Assembly (NCBI GenBank): GCA_012103035.1
Contig: JAAVLL010000001.1
Location: 1,276,501-1,340,500 of the forward strand
Reading direction: 5' to 3'
DNA length: 64,000 nt
Source of the DNA: Brucella oryzae
Lineage (GTDB): Bacteria > Pseudomonadota > Alphaproteobacteria > Rhizobiales > Rhizobiaceae
Part shown: in pieces, positions 10,862 to 19,900 of the stretch
How positions within the stretch are numbered: position 1 is the stretch's first letter
How the letters are laid out: each line of letters opens with the position of its first letter
The notes under the pieces: model-generated
Told to the model about the DNA's origin: nothing
The model's database searches: none
Seen by the model: the letters and a program-made list of their open reading frames with translations, nothing else
Program-made: the position numbers and the translations under genes

Positions 10862-11920
10862 TGAAGAAAATCGTCATCGTCACCGACGCCTGGCACCCTC
10901 AAGTCAACGGCGTTGTACGCACGTTGACCAAATGCCGCGATCTGATGATTGAGCGGGGATACGATGTCACAATCATATCGCCGCTTGATTATCGTTCAGT
11001 CCCGTGTCCGACCTATCCGGAAATCCGCCTTGCCTTGACGACGCCAGGTAGCCTAAGACGGCGTTTGACGGCTATGAGGCCGGATTATGTGCATATCGCA
11101 ACCGAGGGCCCGCTGGGGGTCATGACGCGGCGTGCATGTCTGAAAATGGGCTGGTCCTTCACGACGAGCTTTCACACGCGGTTTCCAGAGTATTTGGAGG
11201 AACGCTTTCCTATTCCGCCGCGCTGGACCTACGCATTTCTACGACGTTTTCATAATGCGGCTCAACATACGCTGGTGCCGACTCAATCCATTCTGGATGA
11301 CCTCAAAGGGCAAGGTTTTACACGGCTGGAACTCTGGACGAGAGGTGTTGATCGTACACTGTTTTATCCTCGCTCGGAGAGGATTAAGGAGCTGCCGCGA
11401 CCGGTGTTCATCTGTGTGGGGCGCGTTGCTGCGGAAAAAACCTGCCAGCATTTCTGGAACTTGATCTTCCCGGCACGAAACTCATCGTCGGAGACGGCCC
11501 TCTCTGAACGATTTGCGTGCGCGGTTTCCAGAAGCAGCGTTCGTCGGTAAACGGGAAGGTGAAGCATTGGCAAACACTTATGCCGCAGCCGATGTGTTTG
11601 TTTTTCCAAGCCGGACAGACACGTTCGGTCTCGTTTTGCTTGAAGCGATAGCCTCTGGCTTGCCGGTTGCAGCCTATCCGGTGCCAGGATCGCAGGATGT
11701 TGTCGGAGCAACCGGTGCGGGTATCCTCTCTGAAGATCTGAGAGAGGCATGCCTGGCGGCTCTGCAAATGGAGCCGTTTGAACCCGCACAAGTGCTCAAA
11801 TCATTCACATGGGACGCTTGTGCGGACATTTTCGAAGGCGCTCTCGCTCCTATCCATGAAGCCGTGGACGAGAGCTGTCAACGTGCAGGTCAACCCCAAA
11901 CGGCGGCTTTTGGCGGATAA
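10861..11920 (+). CDS. GT4-family glycosyltransferase (two indels)
   Basis: This is a retaining glycosyltransferase of the GT-B fold, about 354 residues. The N-terminal acceptor domain begins MKKIVIVTDAWHPQVNG. The C-terminal donor-binding domain has ICVGRVAAEKN and a PSRTDTFGLVLLEAIASG segment with the E-x7-E type pair of family GT4, often mannosyltransferases. Breaks lie at the A-run 11435-11440 and the C-run 11498-11500. It overlaps the stop of the preceding phosphoesterase by one base, so the two are almost certainly one transcript. Its 3' end overlaps the convergent epimerase gene by 31 bp. Donor and acceptor sugars are not deducible. Members of this group act on diacylglycerol or other lipids at the cytoplasmic face of the membrane. 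Confidence 0.85.
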
Positions 11921-12868
11921 ACCAGCGCGCCTTCATAGCGTAGTCCCGGGTCACGATCATGTGCGAGAAGCAGCGGGCCATCAAGGTCAACCACATCAGC
12001 TTTCTGGGCAAGCAGGACCGCAGGTGCCATGCCGAGCGACGTTCCGACCATGCAGCCCACCATGATCTGAAGGCCGAGATCGATTGCCTTATTTCGCATA
12101 AGAAGGCCTTCAGTTAGTCCACCTGCCTTGTCGAGCTTGATATTGACGGCGTCATAGCGCTTGGCCAGTTCCTCAAGTCCAATCGATGTATGAACGCTTT
12201 CGTCGGCACAGATAATGACAGGTCGTTCGATTTCGCTGAGAATATGATCATTATTTGCGGGTAAGGGCTGTTCGATAAGAATGACGCCCGCGTCCGCTGC
12301 TGCTCGCATGTTCCCGGCGATATTCTCCGCTGTCCAACCTTCATTCGCATCAATGATTATGCGGCTATTCGGTGCCGCATTGGTGACCGCGTGGATTTTT
12401 CGATATCGTTTTCGCCGCCCATTTTACCTTGATGAGCGGATAGTGAGCGACCTTTGCTGCTGATTCCGCCATCTCGGAAGGTGACCCGAGCGAAACGGTG
12501 ATTGCGGTTTCAAGTGGACCGGTTGGAGTGCCAAGCATCGCGGCGACACTTTTGCCCGTTTTCTTGGCTTCAAGGTCCCATAAAGCACAATCCACAGCAT
12601 TGCGGGCAGCACCTGCTGGCATCAAATTCTGGATATCCTGCCGCGAGGCTCCATGCTCGATAGCAGGGCGAACGGCTTCTATCTGTGCGAATACACTTTC
12701 GATGCTTTCCCCATAACGTGCATAGGGGACGCATTCGCCGTGCCCTTGATGGGCACCGTTGCCGATCACACACACAACGACAGCCGCTTCCGTCTTGGAA
12801 CCTCTGGAGATTGTGAATTTTCCGGCGATGGGATAGCGTTCTACGATGATATTCAAGGTATTGTGCAT
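11890..12868 (-). CDS. Enolase-superfamily racemase/epimerase, dipeptide epimerase or DgcA type (two indels)
   Basis: This member of the mandelate racemase/muconate-lactonizing subgroup of the enolase superfamily epimerises amino-acid-derived substrates through a 1,1-proton transfer. The repaired protein (about 325 residues) has the KVK-type catalytic lysine segment LIKVK, the metal ligands in IIIDANEGW, IEQPLP and CADESVH, and the second lysine in VNIKLDKAGGL. The C-terminal GCMVGTSLGMAPA and DLDGPLLLA are typical of L-Ala-D/L-Glu epimerases and of N-acetyl-D-Glu racemase DgcA. Breaks are near 12424 and at the T-run 12396-12400. I chose the ATG at 12868 because family similarity begins there. 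No dgcN partner lies adjacent, so the substrate is unresolved. Cell-wall peptide recycling is a reasonable guess. Confidence 0.82.
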
Positions 12869-12928
12869 AGAGATGCCCTCAGGGACGCAGTATTTCGGTC
12901 GTTCAACGACTCGTATATGAGGTAGGCC

Positions 12929-14097
12929 ATGTTGACCGACACTGCCGACAAAGCAAGAGCTACCGATAATCCTGCGCCGAAGATTGATTTGGTGGAGGAG
13001 GATGGTGCGCGGCGTATTCGGTTGAGTGGTCGCTGGGTCTCGCAGAGTGTCAATCTTGTTGATGACAGAATGCGCAGTCTCGAAAACGCAGACGAACACA
13101 AAGCCACGATAATTGACGTCCTGGCGTATCCAGTCTTGATACGGCCGGTGCTTGGCTAATTGAACGGATGCGGCAAAGGCTGGAGACAAAGAGTGCTGAT
13201 GCGCAACTCGAAGGTGTGCATAAATCCTGGCTTCCTCTAATGGAGGAAGTGGGGCAGGCCGTCCAACGCACTCTGGATACTCCGCGTCAGAAAAAGCCTT
13301 TCTTTTCATTTCGTTTCTGGCTGCGCTTGGCGGTGGCGTTATCTCTATGGGTAACGACTTCAAGATGGCAATGCACATCCTTGGGGCCACGATCCGCGGA
13401 GCCCAGCTGAAATATGGACGTGGAAGTGGTATTCCCGTTGCAGCTATCGTCACGCAAATGGATCGTATGGGTGTTGGAGCGATTCCCATCATCATTCTGA
13501 TGTCGACGATCGTTGGGGCCATCATTGCTCAGCAGGGTGCATTTCAGCTGCGCTATTTTGGCGCGGAAATCTTTGTTGTCGATCTGGTGGGCATTCTGGT
13601 CTTGCGCGAACTTGGCGTTCTTCTGACAGCAATCATGATTGCAGGCCGTTCCGGTAGTGCGATTACAGCGGAAATCGGCTCCATGAAAATGCGCGAAGAG
13701 ACCGACGCTTTGACGGTTATAGGCCTCAATCCTGTGGGGTTCTCGTGTTCCCCGCCTTGTTGCGCTTGTCGTGGTCTTGCCATTGCTCACGATCATTTCA
13801 GATATTGCCGCCTTGGTCGGGGCAGGTGGGGTTGCCTGGTTCTACTCGAATATTTCCCTGATGCTTTCATCAGCCGTTTACATGACGCCGTTGCGTTGAA
13901 CACCTATTTTGCGGGTCTTATCAAGGCTCCGTTCATGGCCATGATCATCGGAATCCTCGCTTCGGTAGAGGGATGAAGGTCGGCGGCAGTGCAGAATCAC
14001 TGGGTCGTCGCGTTACGGCTTCCGTTGTGAAGGCAATTTTGTGGTTATTGTCGTGGACGGTTTGTTCGCGATGTTCTACGCGGCGATTAATTTTTAG
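12929..14097 (+). CDS. mlaE: MlaE-type lipid ABC transporter permease with N-terminal STAS-like domain (about seven indels)
   Basis: This is the permease of an Mla-type system that moves phospholipid between outer and inner membranes. The first ~120 residues resemble a STAS domain, and the rest is the MlaE domain: MGVGAIPIIILMSTIVGAIIA, LRELGVLLTAIMIAGRSGSA and EIGSMKMREETDAL. It is the most damaged gene in the window, with breaks near 13118, at 13303-13306, 13736-13739, 13750-13753, 13896-13897, near 13973 and at 14037-14040. Repair gives about 390 residues with a stop at 14095-14097. It starts 60 bp from the divergent epimerase gene and is followed by the ATPase, MCE protein and lipoprotein, the expected operon order. 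Confidence 0.88.
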
Positions 14098-14206
14098 AAG
14101 CGGCTTATACTCTTTGTTTTAATGGGTTCTTTGAGACACAGTTGCACAAAAATTGACCCCTCAATCGTGTTCAACGGTTCAGTCCGAAGTCAAGCTCGGT
14201 TAAAGA

Positions 14207-15066
14207 ATGGTTATGGAGAACGGCATCGACCACCGGTCGCAATCGCAGGACGAAGACAACCGCCAGACGGCCGTACCGATGATCTCGGTGCGCGACGTGA
14301 CGGTTTCTTTTGGGCGTCAGACGGTGCTCGACAAGCTGTCGCTTGAGATTTACCAAGGCGAGGTTCTGGGCTTTATTGGTCCTTCCGGATCGGGCAAATC
14401 CGTGCTGATGCGGACCATTCTTGGTCTCAACAAAAGCAGTCGGGTGAGATCGAGATTCTGGCCGGGACATCGATCAGCTGAATGAGCTGGAAAAATGTCT
14501 ATCGACATGCGTATGGGTGTCTTATTCCAGCACGGAGCGCTATTTTCGGCGCTGAATGTTCTTGAGAATATTCAGGTTCCGATGCGCGAATATCTCGATC
14601 TGTCACCGAAACTGATGGACGAGTTGGCGCGACTGAAAATAGACCTTGTCGGTCTGAAGCCGGATACGGCAGAAAAGTTCCCGTCCGAACTGTCTGGCGG
14701 CATGATCAAGCGCGCCGCCCTTGCGCGTGCTCTGGCGCTGGACCCGGACATACTGTTTCTTGATGAGCCGACATCGGGTCTCGATCCTATCGGGGCCGCA
14801 GAATTCGATGATCTGATTGCCAATTTGCGGGATACGATGGGACTGACCGTCTATATGGTTACTCATGATCTCGACAGTCTTTTGCAATTTGCGATCGGAT
14901 TGCTGTTCTTGGAAACAAGAAGGTACTTGTCAGCGGCACCATTGAAGACATGCTGACGGTAGACGATCCGTGGGTTAAATCCTACTTTCGGGGCAAGCGT
15001 GCGCGCCAGATCGATCCATCGGCGCCAACGAGACGGCGGCCCGGCAGCCGCTTGCAAACTGGATAA
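14207..15066 (+). CDS. mlaF: MlaF-type ABC transporter ATP-binding protein (four indels)
   Basis: This is the ATPase subunit that powers the Mla lipid transporter, acting as a dimer beneath the MlaE permease. It has Walker A GPSGSGKS, the ABC signature LSGGM, Walker B with the catalytic Glu in DILFLDEPTSGLDP, and the switch His in VTHDLDSL. Frame breaks are at the A-run 14432-14435, near 14460, at the A-run 14491-14495 and near 14887. Repaired, the protein runs about 287 residues to a stop at 15064-15066. I took the ATG at 14207; a second in-frame ATG at 14213 is equally possible. About 110 bp separate it from mlaE, with no gene in between. Confidence 0.9.
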
Positions 15067-15069
15067 GAT

Positions 15070-16061
15070 ATGGAAACTAAGGCCAATTATGTACTGGTGG
15101 GTGTCTTTACGCTGATCGTCAGCCTGTTGGCTTTCGCATTCGTGTTCTGGATTGCCCGTTTCGGGAAGCACGCGATTCTTTGGAGCTCGATGTTCGTATC
15201 CCAGGTTCTGTTACCGGCCTTCGATCGGAAGTCAGGTTCTGTTCAACGGTATCAAGGTTGGTGATGTTCGGGCGCTGCATCTAGACGAGACCAATCCGGA
15301 AATGGTGATCGTCAAAACGCGCGTCAACGCGACGACGCCTATTACTCGATCAACCGCCGCAACTCTTGGTTTTCAGGGGCTGACCGGGCAGGCTTATATC
15401 GAGCTGAAGGGTGGTCGTCTTGACGAACCCAATCTTCTGACCGAGGCTGCGAAGGTAGACACGGTTGCCCGTATTGATGCCGATCCATCTGCCGTCAACA
15501 ATCTTCTTGCCACCGCTCAGGATATCGCAGCACGTGCAAATTCGGTGCTCAGTCAGCTGGAAGGCTTCGTAAAGGATGCGCGTGGACCACTGACGGATAC
15601 GATCAACAACACAAAGACCTTTACCGATGCTCTGGCAAAGAATGCCAACATCATTCAGGAACTTGGCGAAAACACCGGAAACATCAACCAGATCGTCACT
15701 GACGCAAAGGACATGATGGCTCGCTTGAACGCGGCTTCCGTTCGAGTCGATGCCATTCTGGCGAAGACCGATAAGCTTTTGTCGAGCGACGACAAGAATG
15801 GTGTTGTCGCACAGGCAAAAGCAACGCTGAATCGATCCGTCAGGCTTCCGACAATCTCGACAAGCGGCTTGGGCCAATTGCGGACAATCTGCAACGGTTT
15901 TCCGGTCAGGGTCTGCGTGAAGTGCAGGGCGTGGTTCTTGATAGCCGCCGTGCCATACAGCGCATAGAACAAGCCGTTACCGAACTTGAGCGTAACCCCA
16001 GCGCCTTATCTTCGGCGGGCCGGGTAGCGTGCCTCAATATGATGGGAGGAAGCGTCATTGA
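15070..16061 (+). CDS. mlaD: MlaD/MCE-domain lipid-binding protein (four indels)
   Basis: This is the membrane-anchored periplasmic lipid-binding subunit of the Mla system. A single N-terminal transmembrane helix (YVLVGVFTLIVSLLAFAFVF) precedes an MCE domain (SQVLFNGIKVGDVRAL, ITRSTAATLGFQGLTG, YIELKGG). After it come about 170 residues of predicted helix and coiled coil (NIIQELGENTGNINQIV). It starts 3 bp after the mlaF stop. Breaks lie near 15167, near 15221, near 15829 and at the C-run 15996-15999. Repair gives about 331 residues ending at 16059-16061. MCE proteins of this type form hexameric rings that carry phospholipid across the periplasm. Confidence 0.88.
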
Positions 16062-16084
16062 TTTCCAAAGCTAGGTCCAATGAC

Positions 16085-16685
16085 ATGAAATCACGAGGCA
16101 TGTTCCGTCATAAAGGTTCCGTTTCGATCTTGTTAGTCGCGTTTCTGGCGGGTGTGGCACTACTACGCCGCTGGATACGTTCAATCTGTCAGCGCCACAG
16201 CCCGGCGTGACTTCGCCAAGCCGCAAGAGCACTCAGTTGCTGGTTCCGACGCCAACAGCTTCAAGGCGCTCGACAGCGAGAATATCGTTGTCAGTTCCGC
16301 GCCCGGCTCTATCGAATATCTCAAAGGCGCCCAATGGGGTGACAGGCTGACGAATATCGTACAGTCCCGTCTGGTACAGGCCTATGAGAACACGGGGGTC
16401 TTTGGCGGAATTGGCCGTCCGGGAGATGGACTGGCGATCAACTATCAGATCCTGACCGATCTCCGCATGTTCGGCATTCAGGCCTATGCTTCACCAAAGC
16501 TTGCCGTGGTCGAACTGGCCGTGAGGTTGATGAACGACAAAACCGGCGAAGTTCGCGCGACCCGCGTGTTCCGTACGGCCATCCCGGTGAGCGGTACAAC
16601 AAACGCAGCCTACGTGAAGGCGCTCAATGCGGCTTTTGAACGGACTGCTAGCGAGATTGTGAGTTGGACAGTGACAGCGCTTTAA
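16085..16685 (+). CDS. ABC transporter auxiliary lipoprotein, PqiC/DUF330-like (two indels)
   Basis: This is the fourth gene of the Mla-type operon. It encodes a lipoprotein of about 200 residues related to the auxiliary components (PqiC/DUF330) of MCE transport systems. The uncorrected sequence hides the lipobox. Adding one T near 16153 turns LVAFLAGVA into LVAFLAGC followed by GTTTPLDTF, a textbook lipoprotein signal with the acylated Cys at about residue 24. A second missing base lies near 16261. The mature part contains WGDRLTNIVQSRL and ends IVSWTVTAL. The protein probably sits in the outer or inner membrane leaflet and helps seat the MCE ring. I chose the ATG at 16085 because it gives a proper basic-hydrophobic signal sequence. 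Confidence 0.82.
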
Positions 16686-16709
16686 ACCGAGGCAAGATAA
16701 ACAATAAAA

Positions 16710-16730
16710 GGTCGGCGTGTTGCGCCGACC
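16710..16730 (+). terminator. Hairpin, first copy of a duplicated terminator stem
   Basis: GGTCGGCG and CGCCGACC pair around a TGTTG loop just after the Mla operon. The same 21-base hairpin recurs at 16873-16893. This copy has no T-run after it and is followed by TCAGATT instead. Confidence 0.55.
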
Positions 16731-16743
16731 TCAGATTGATTAC

Positions 16744-16785
16744 AAACCCCTCGATTTTTGGAAGCAGTCAAAAACGAGGGGTTTT
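16744..16785 (+). terminator. Hairpin with T-rich tail, second in the cluster
   Basis: AAACCCCTCG at 16744-16753 pairs with CGAGGGGTTT at 16775-16784 around a 21-nt loop, followed by another T. It lies between the two copies of the duplicated stem at 16710 and 16873. Confidence 0.5.
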
Positions 16786-16872
16786 GATTCCGATTTGTTC
16801 ACGTTCTGAATATGGGACGTTCCGTGAATCTGAGGTCATTTTGACCCTGCCGGAGGTTTGTCAGCAGCTTGA

Positions 16873-16900
16873 GGTCGGCGTGTTGCGCCGACCTTTTCTT
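16873..16900 (+). terminator. Rho-independent terminator, second copy of the 21-base stem
   Basis: The same GGTCGGCG-TGTTG-CGCCGACC hairpin as at 16710 is here followed by TTTTCTT, the tail expected of an intrinsic terminator. This is probably the original terminator of the Mla operon. Confidence 0.7.
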
Positions 16901-16937
16901 GAACGGAACCAACCGTTGTAATTTCTGTCAGTCAGCA

Positions 16938-16963
16938 AAAACGCGACCCGAAGGCCGCGTTTT
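16938..16963 (-). terminator. Terminator of the growth-pole-ring-like gene
   Basis: AAAACGCG at 16938-16945 pairs with CGCGTTTT at 16956-16963 around a GAAG-containing loop. Read on the minus strand, the stem ends in a T-run directly downstream of the stop at 16979. Confidence 0.65.
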
Positions 16964-16978
16964 CTTTGAGTTCTGGTC

Positions 16979-19900
16979 TTAGCGGAGACGACCGCTTGCA
17001 TGAGCAAGCATGGTGTAGACCTTGCCGGTGTCCGAGGTGAGATAGGTCCGCGTTACCATGTTATCCCGGTCATTGCGGGCTACATCTTCAAGCAGGCGCT
17101 GGAAGTCATCCATGTAGCGGTCAACAGCGCGGCGGAATTCACCATCTGTCTGATACTTGCGCTTGATATCGTCAAACGTCTGCTGACCCTTCAGCGTATA
17201 GAGACGACGGGTAAAGACATTCCGTTCGCCGCGACGGTAACGGTCCCAAAGTTCCACCGAAGCTTCGTGGTCGATAGCGCGAGCAATATCCACCGAAAGC
17301 GAATTCAGCGATTCAACGACATGGCTCGGTGAACGAGGCGTCGCGGTCGGCTGAGCCTTTGGCTGGGCTGCTTCTTCCTCCTCGCGGGAAGCGCGGGCAA
17401 GGAGATCGGACACCCATCCGCGCGGCTTTTCCGCCTGCGTGGCTGCCGGAGCAGGTTGAGCCTTTGGCGCATCGTAAGCGCGCTGACGGATTGCAACATC
17501 TGCCTGCGCTACCGGTGCTTGAATCGGAGCTGAACGAGGTGCGACCGCTGCCGGACGCGAAACCGGACGATCTGCACGGCTTTCGCCGACATCGACCAGA
17601 CGACCAGACTTGTTGACAATTTCGGCCAGTTCCTTGAGCGCGTTGATCTGTTCGCTCACGGCCTTGCGCATGGCGGTCGTGGTTTCCTTGGCTTCTGCAG
17701 GCATGTCGAGAACACCGCGCTTCAGCTCGCCACGGGTCGTGTTGAGCTCGTTGCGGATTTCGCTTGCCGTGCGACGGATATCGTCGGTTGCCGCAGAGAA
17801 TTTCTGTGCAGCCTGCTCGACGATTTCCGAAACGCTTTCGCGCATCTTCTCGGCAGACGAACGGGTCTGGCCTTCGGCGCGCTGGAAAGCAGAAGTCACC
17901 AGCTCCTCGAAGGACTGCATCAGCTTTTCGACGCCTTCCGACTTCTCGACCAGGCCCGATGCTAGTTTGTCGAGCGCCTGATGGCGATCTTCAAGCGTGC
18001 TGACGAGGCCGTTCTGGGCCGTATTGATCATGTCGGAAGCCGAGGAGAGAACCTTTCCGTGCTCTTCGAAGCGGTCGGCAATGTCTGCGATCTGCGACAG
18101 CGTACTGTCGGAGAGTGCGCGCAAAGTACCGATATTGTTGTCGATCAGACCGGTGGAAGCCTGGAACATCTGCGCTGCACGATTGGTGTTCTCAACGAAG
18201 CTGGAAGTCGTGTCTACAAGACGACCATCGATATCCGTGAGATTGCGCGTTGCGGCATCGATCAGCTTGCCCAGTTCGCCGTTCGACGCAGCAAGGCGGT
18301 CGATCAGCTCGCTAACATTGTCGGAGAGACCAGTCTTGGCCTGCTGAACGGCGGCAATTGTTTCTGCCGTGCGGCTTGCAAGTGCATTGACCAGAGCGGC
18401 ATTTTCCGAACGAAGTCTGTCAGTAGCAGCGTGGGTTGCTTCTTCAAGCTGCTGTGCCAGTCCACGACCGCTATCAGCCAGCCGCTGTACAAGCGGTTCT
18501 GCCGTATCGTTAAGAATCTTGGTGATTTCCTGCGAACGGGCTGCGAGAACGGCATTAAGTTCACGGGTACGTTCTTCCAGCGTCACCGCAGTCGTGTCGG
18601 TGACCTGTGCAATACGTGCCTCGACGGAACCCAGTTCCATCGTGATGCGCGAACCGATATCACCCAGACGGGTTGCAATCGCATCTGCGCGTTCTGCAAG
18701 GCGCGTTTCGGTACCGGCGAGATTGTCGGCAACGCTGGCCGAGAACGACTCGCTATGACCCGCAAGTGTTTCGCTCGTCTTGGATGCCGTATCTGCGATC
18801 CGGGCCTCAATCGAGCTAAGTTCGCCGGTGAGGCGGCTTTCGATTGCTTCAAGACCGCTGGCGATGGCACTGGCGCGTTCGTTGAGGCGTGTTTCCGTGC
18901 CAGCCAAATTGTCGGCAACGCTCGCAGCAAAGGCTTCGCTATGGCCAGCAAGTGTTTCGCTCGTCCTGCTTGCCGTGTTCGCAATCCGGGCTTCGATCGA
19001 GCCGAGTTCGCCGGTGAGACGGCTTTCGATCTCGCCAAGACGACCGGCAATCGCATCGGCACGGTCGCCGAGACGGGCCTCGGTGCCCGACAGGTTGTCG
19101 ATCAGGCGGGCGCTGAATACTTCGCCGAAACCGTCCAGAGCTTCACCAGCCTTGGCTGCTTCAGCCGAAAGCGTGCTCGCGGCTTCACCAATCTTCTCGC
19201 GCAGCGAGCCAGCAACGATGCCAGCGCTCTGCTCTAGCGCACGACGAACATTGTCGACGCCGATGGTGAGTGCCTTTTCCATCGTCTGTGTGCGTTCTTC
19301 AATAATGCCGGTCTGGCCTTCGAAAGCGCGGCTGATGGTCGAACTGCTGTCGGCGATTGCATTGTGCAGGCTGGCCGTGCGCTGTTCCAGAATGTCGCTG
19401 TGATCCTGCAGTGTCTTGCTCAGCGATGCTGTGCTGTCGCTCAAAGTCGAGCGGATTTCGGCAGCACGGGTTTCGATGGTACGTTCGTGACCGTCCAGAA
19501 TGCCGGAGAGGGTATTGTTGTGGTCATTCAGGACAGTGTGAAGGCCGTTCGTGTGTTCCTCGACCTGACGGACATGTTCGCCGATAGCGGCGGCGAATGC
19601 ATTGCGACCGGCACTGATGGATTCATTCATACTGCTTGCGCGTTCATCAAGAATACGTGCGAGCGTGTTCTGATTGTCTGCAATAAGCGCCTGTAGTGAA
19701 TTTACTCGTTCGTCGAAGGTACGAGCGAGAACTTCACGGTTTTCATTGAAGTTATCGCGCATTGCAGCGGCGCGCTCATCCATCAGTTGAGCAAGCATGG
19801 TCTGATTGCCAGCAATGACGCCATGAAGCGCGGTCGCGCGCTCTTCCAGGAACGGGCATGGTCTGCAAAGCTCGCATCAAGCAATGCGGAGTGGCTTTCC

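Noticed and set aside
12869-13525. Extension of the epimerase gene to an upstream in-frame start near 13525
   Set aside because: The extra residues have no similarity to the enolase family and would run antisense through the start of mlaE. The ATG at 12868 gives the family's usual N-terminus.
18539-19096. A CRISPR array, considered because of the regular repeats
   Set aside because: The 186-bp units are contiguous, lie in frame inside a protein-coding gene and have no unique spacers. No cas genes are present in the window.
17981-19237. A 418-codon open frame on the plus strand, and others at 19949-20887, opposite the coiled-coil gene
   Set aside because: They are shadows produced by the biased codon use of the Ala/Glu/Ser/Thr-rich coiled-coil gene on the minus strand. 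They have low-complexity, Cys-rich or Ser/Arg-rich translations and no family features.
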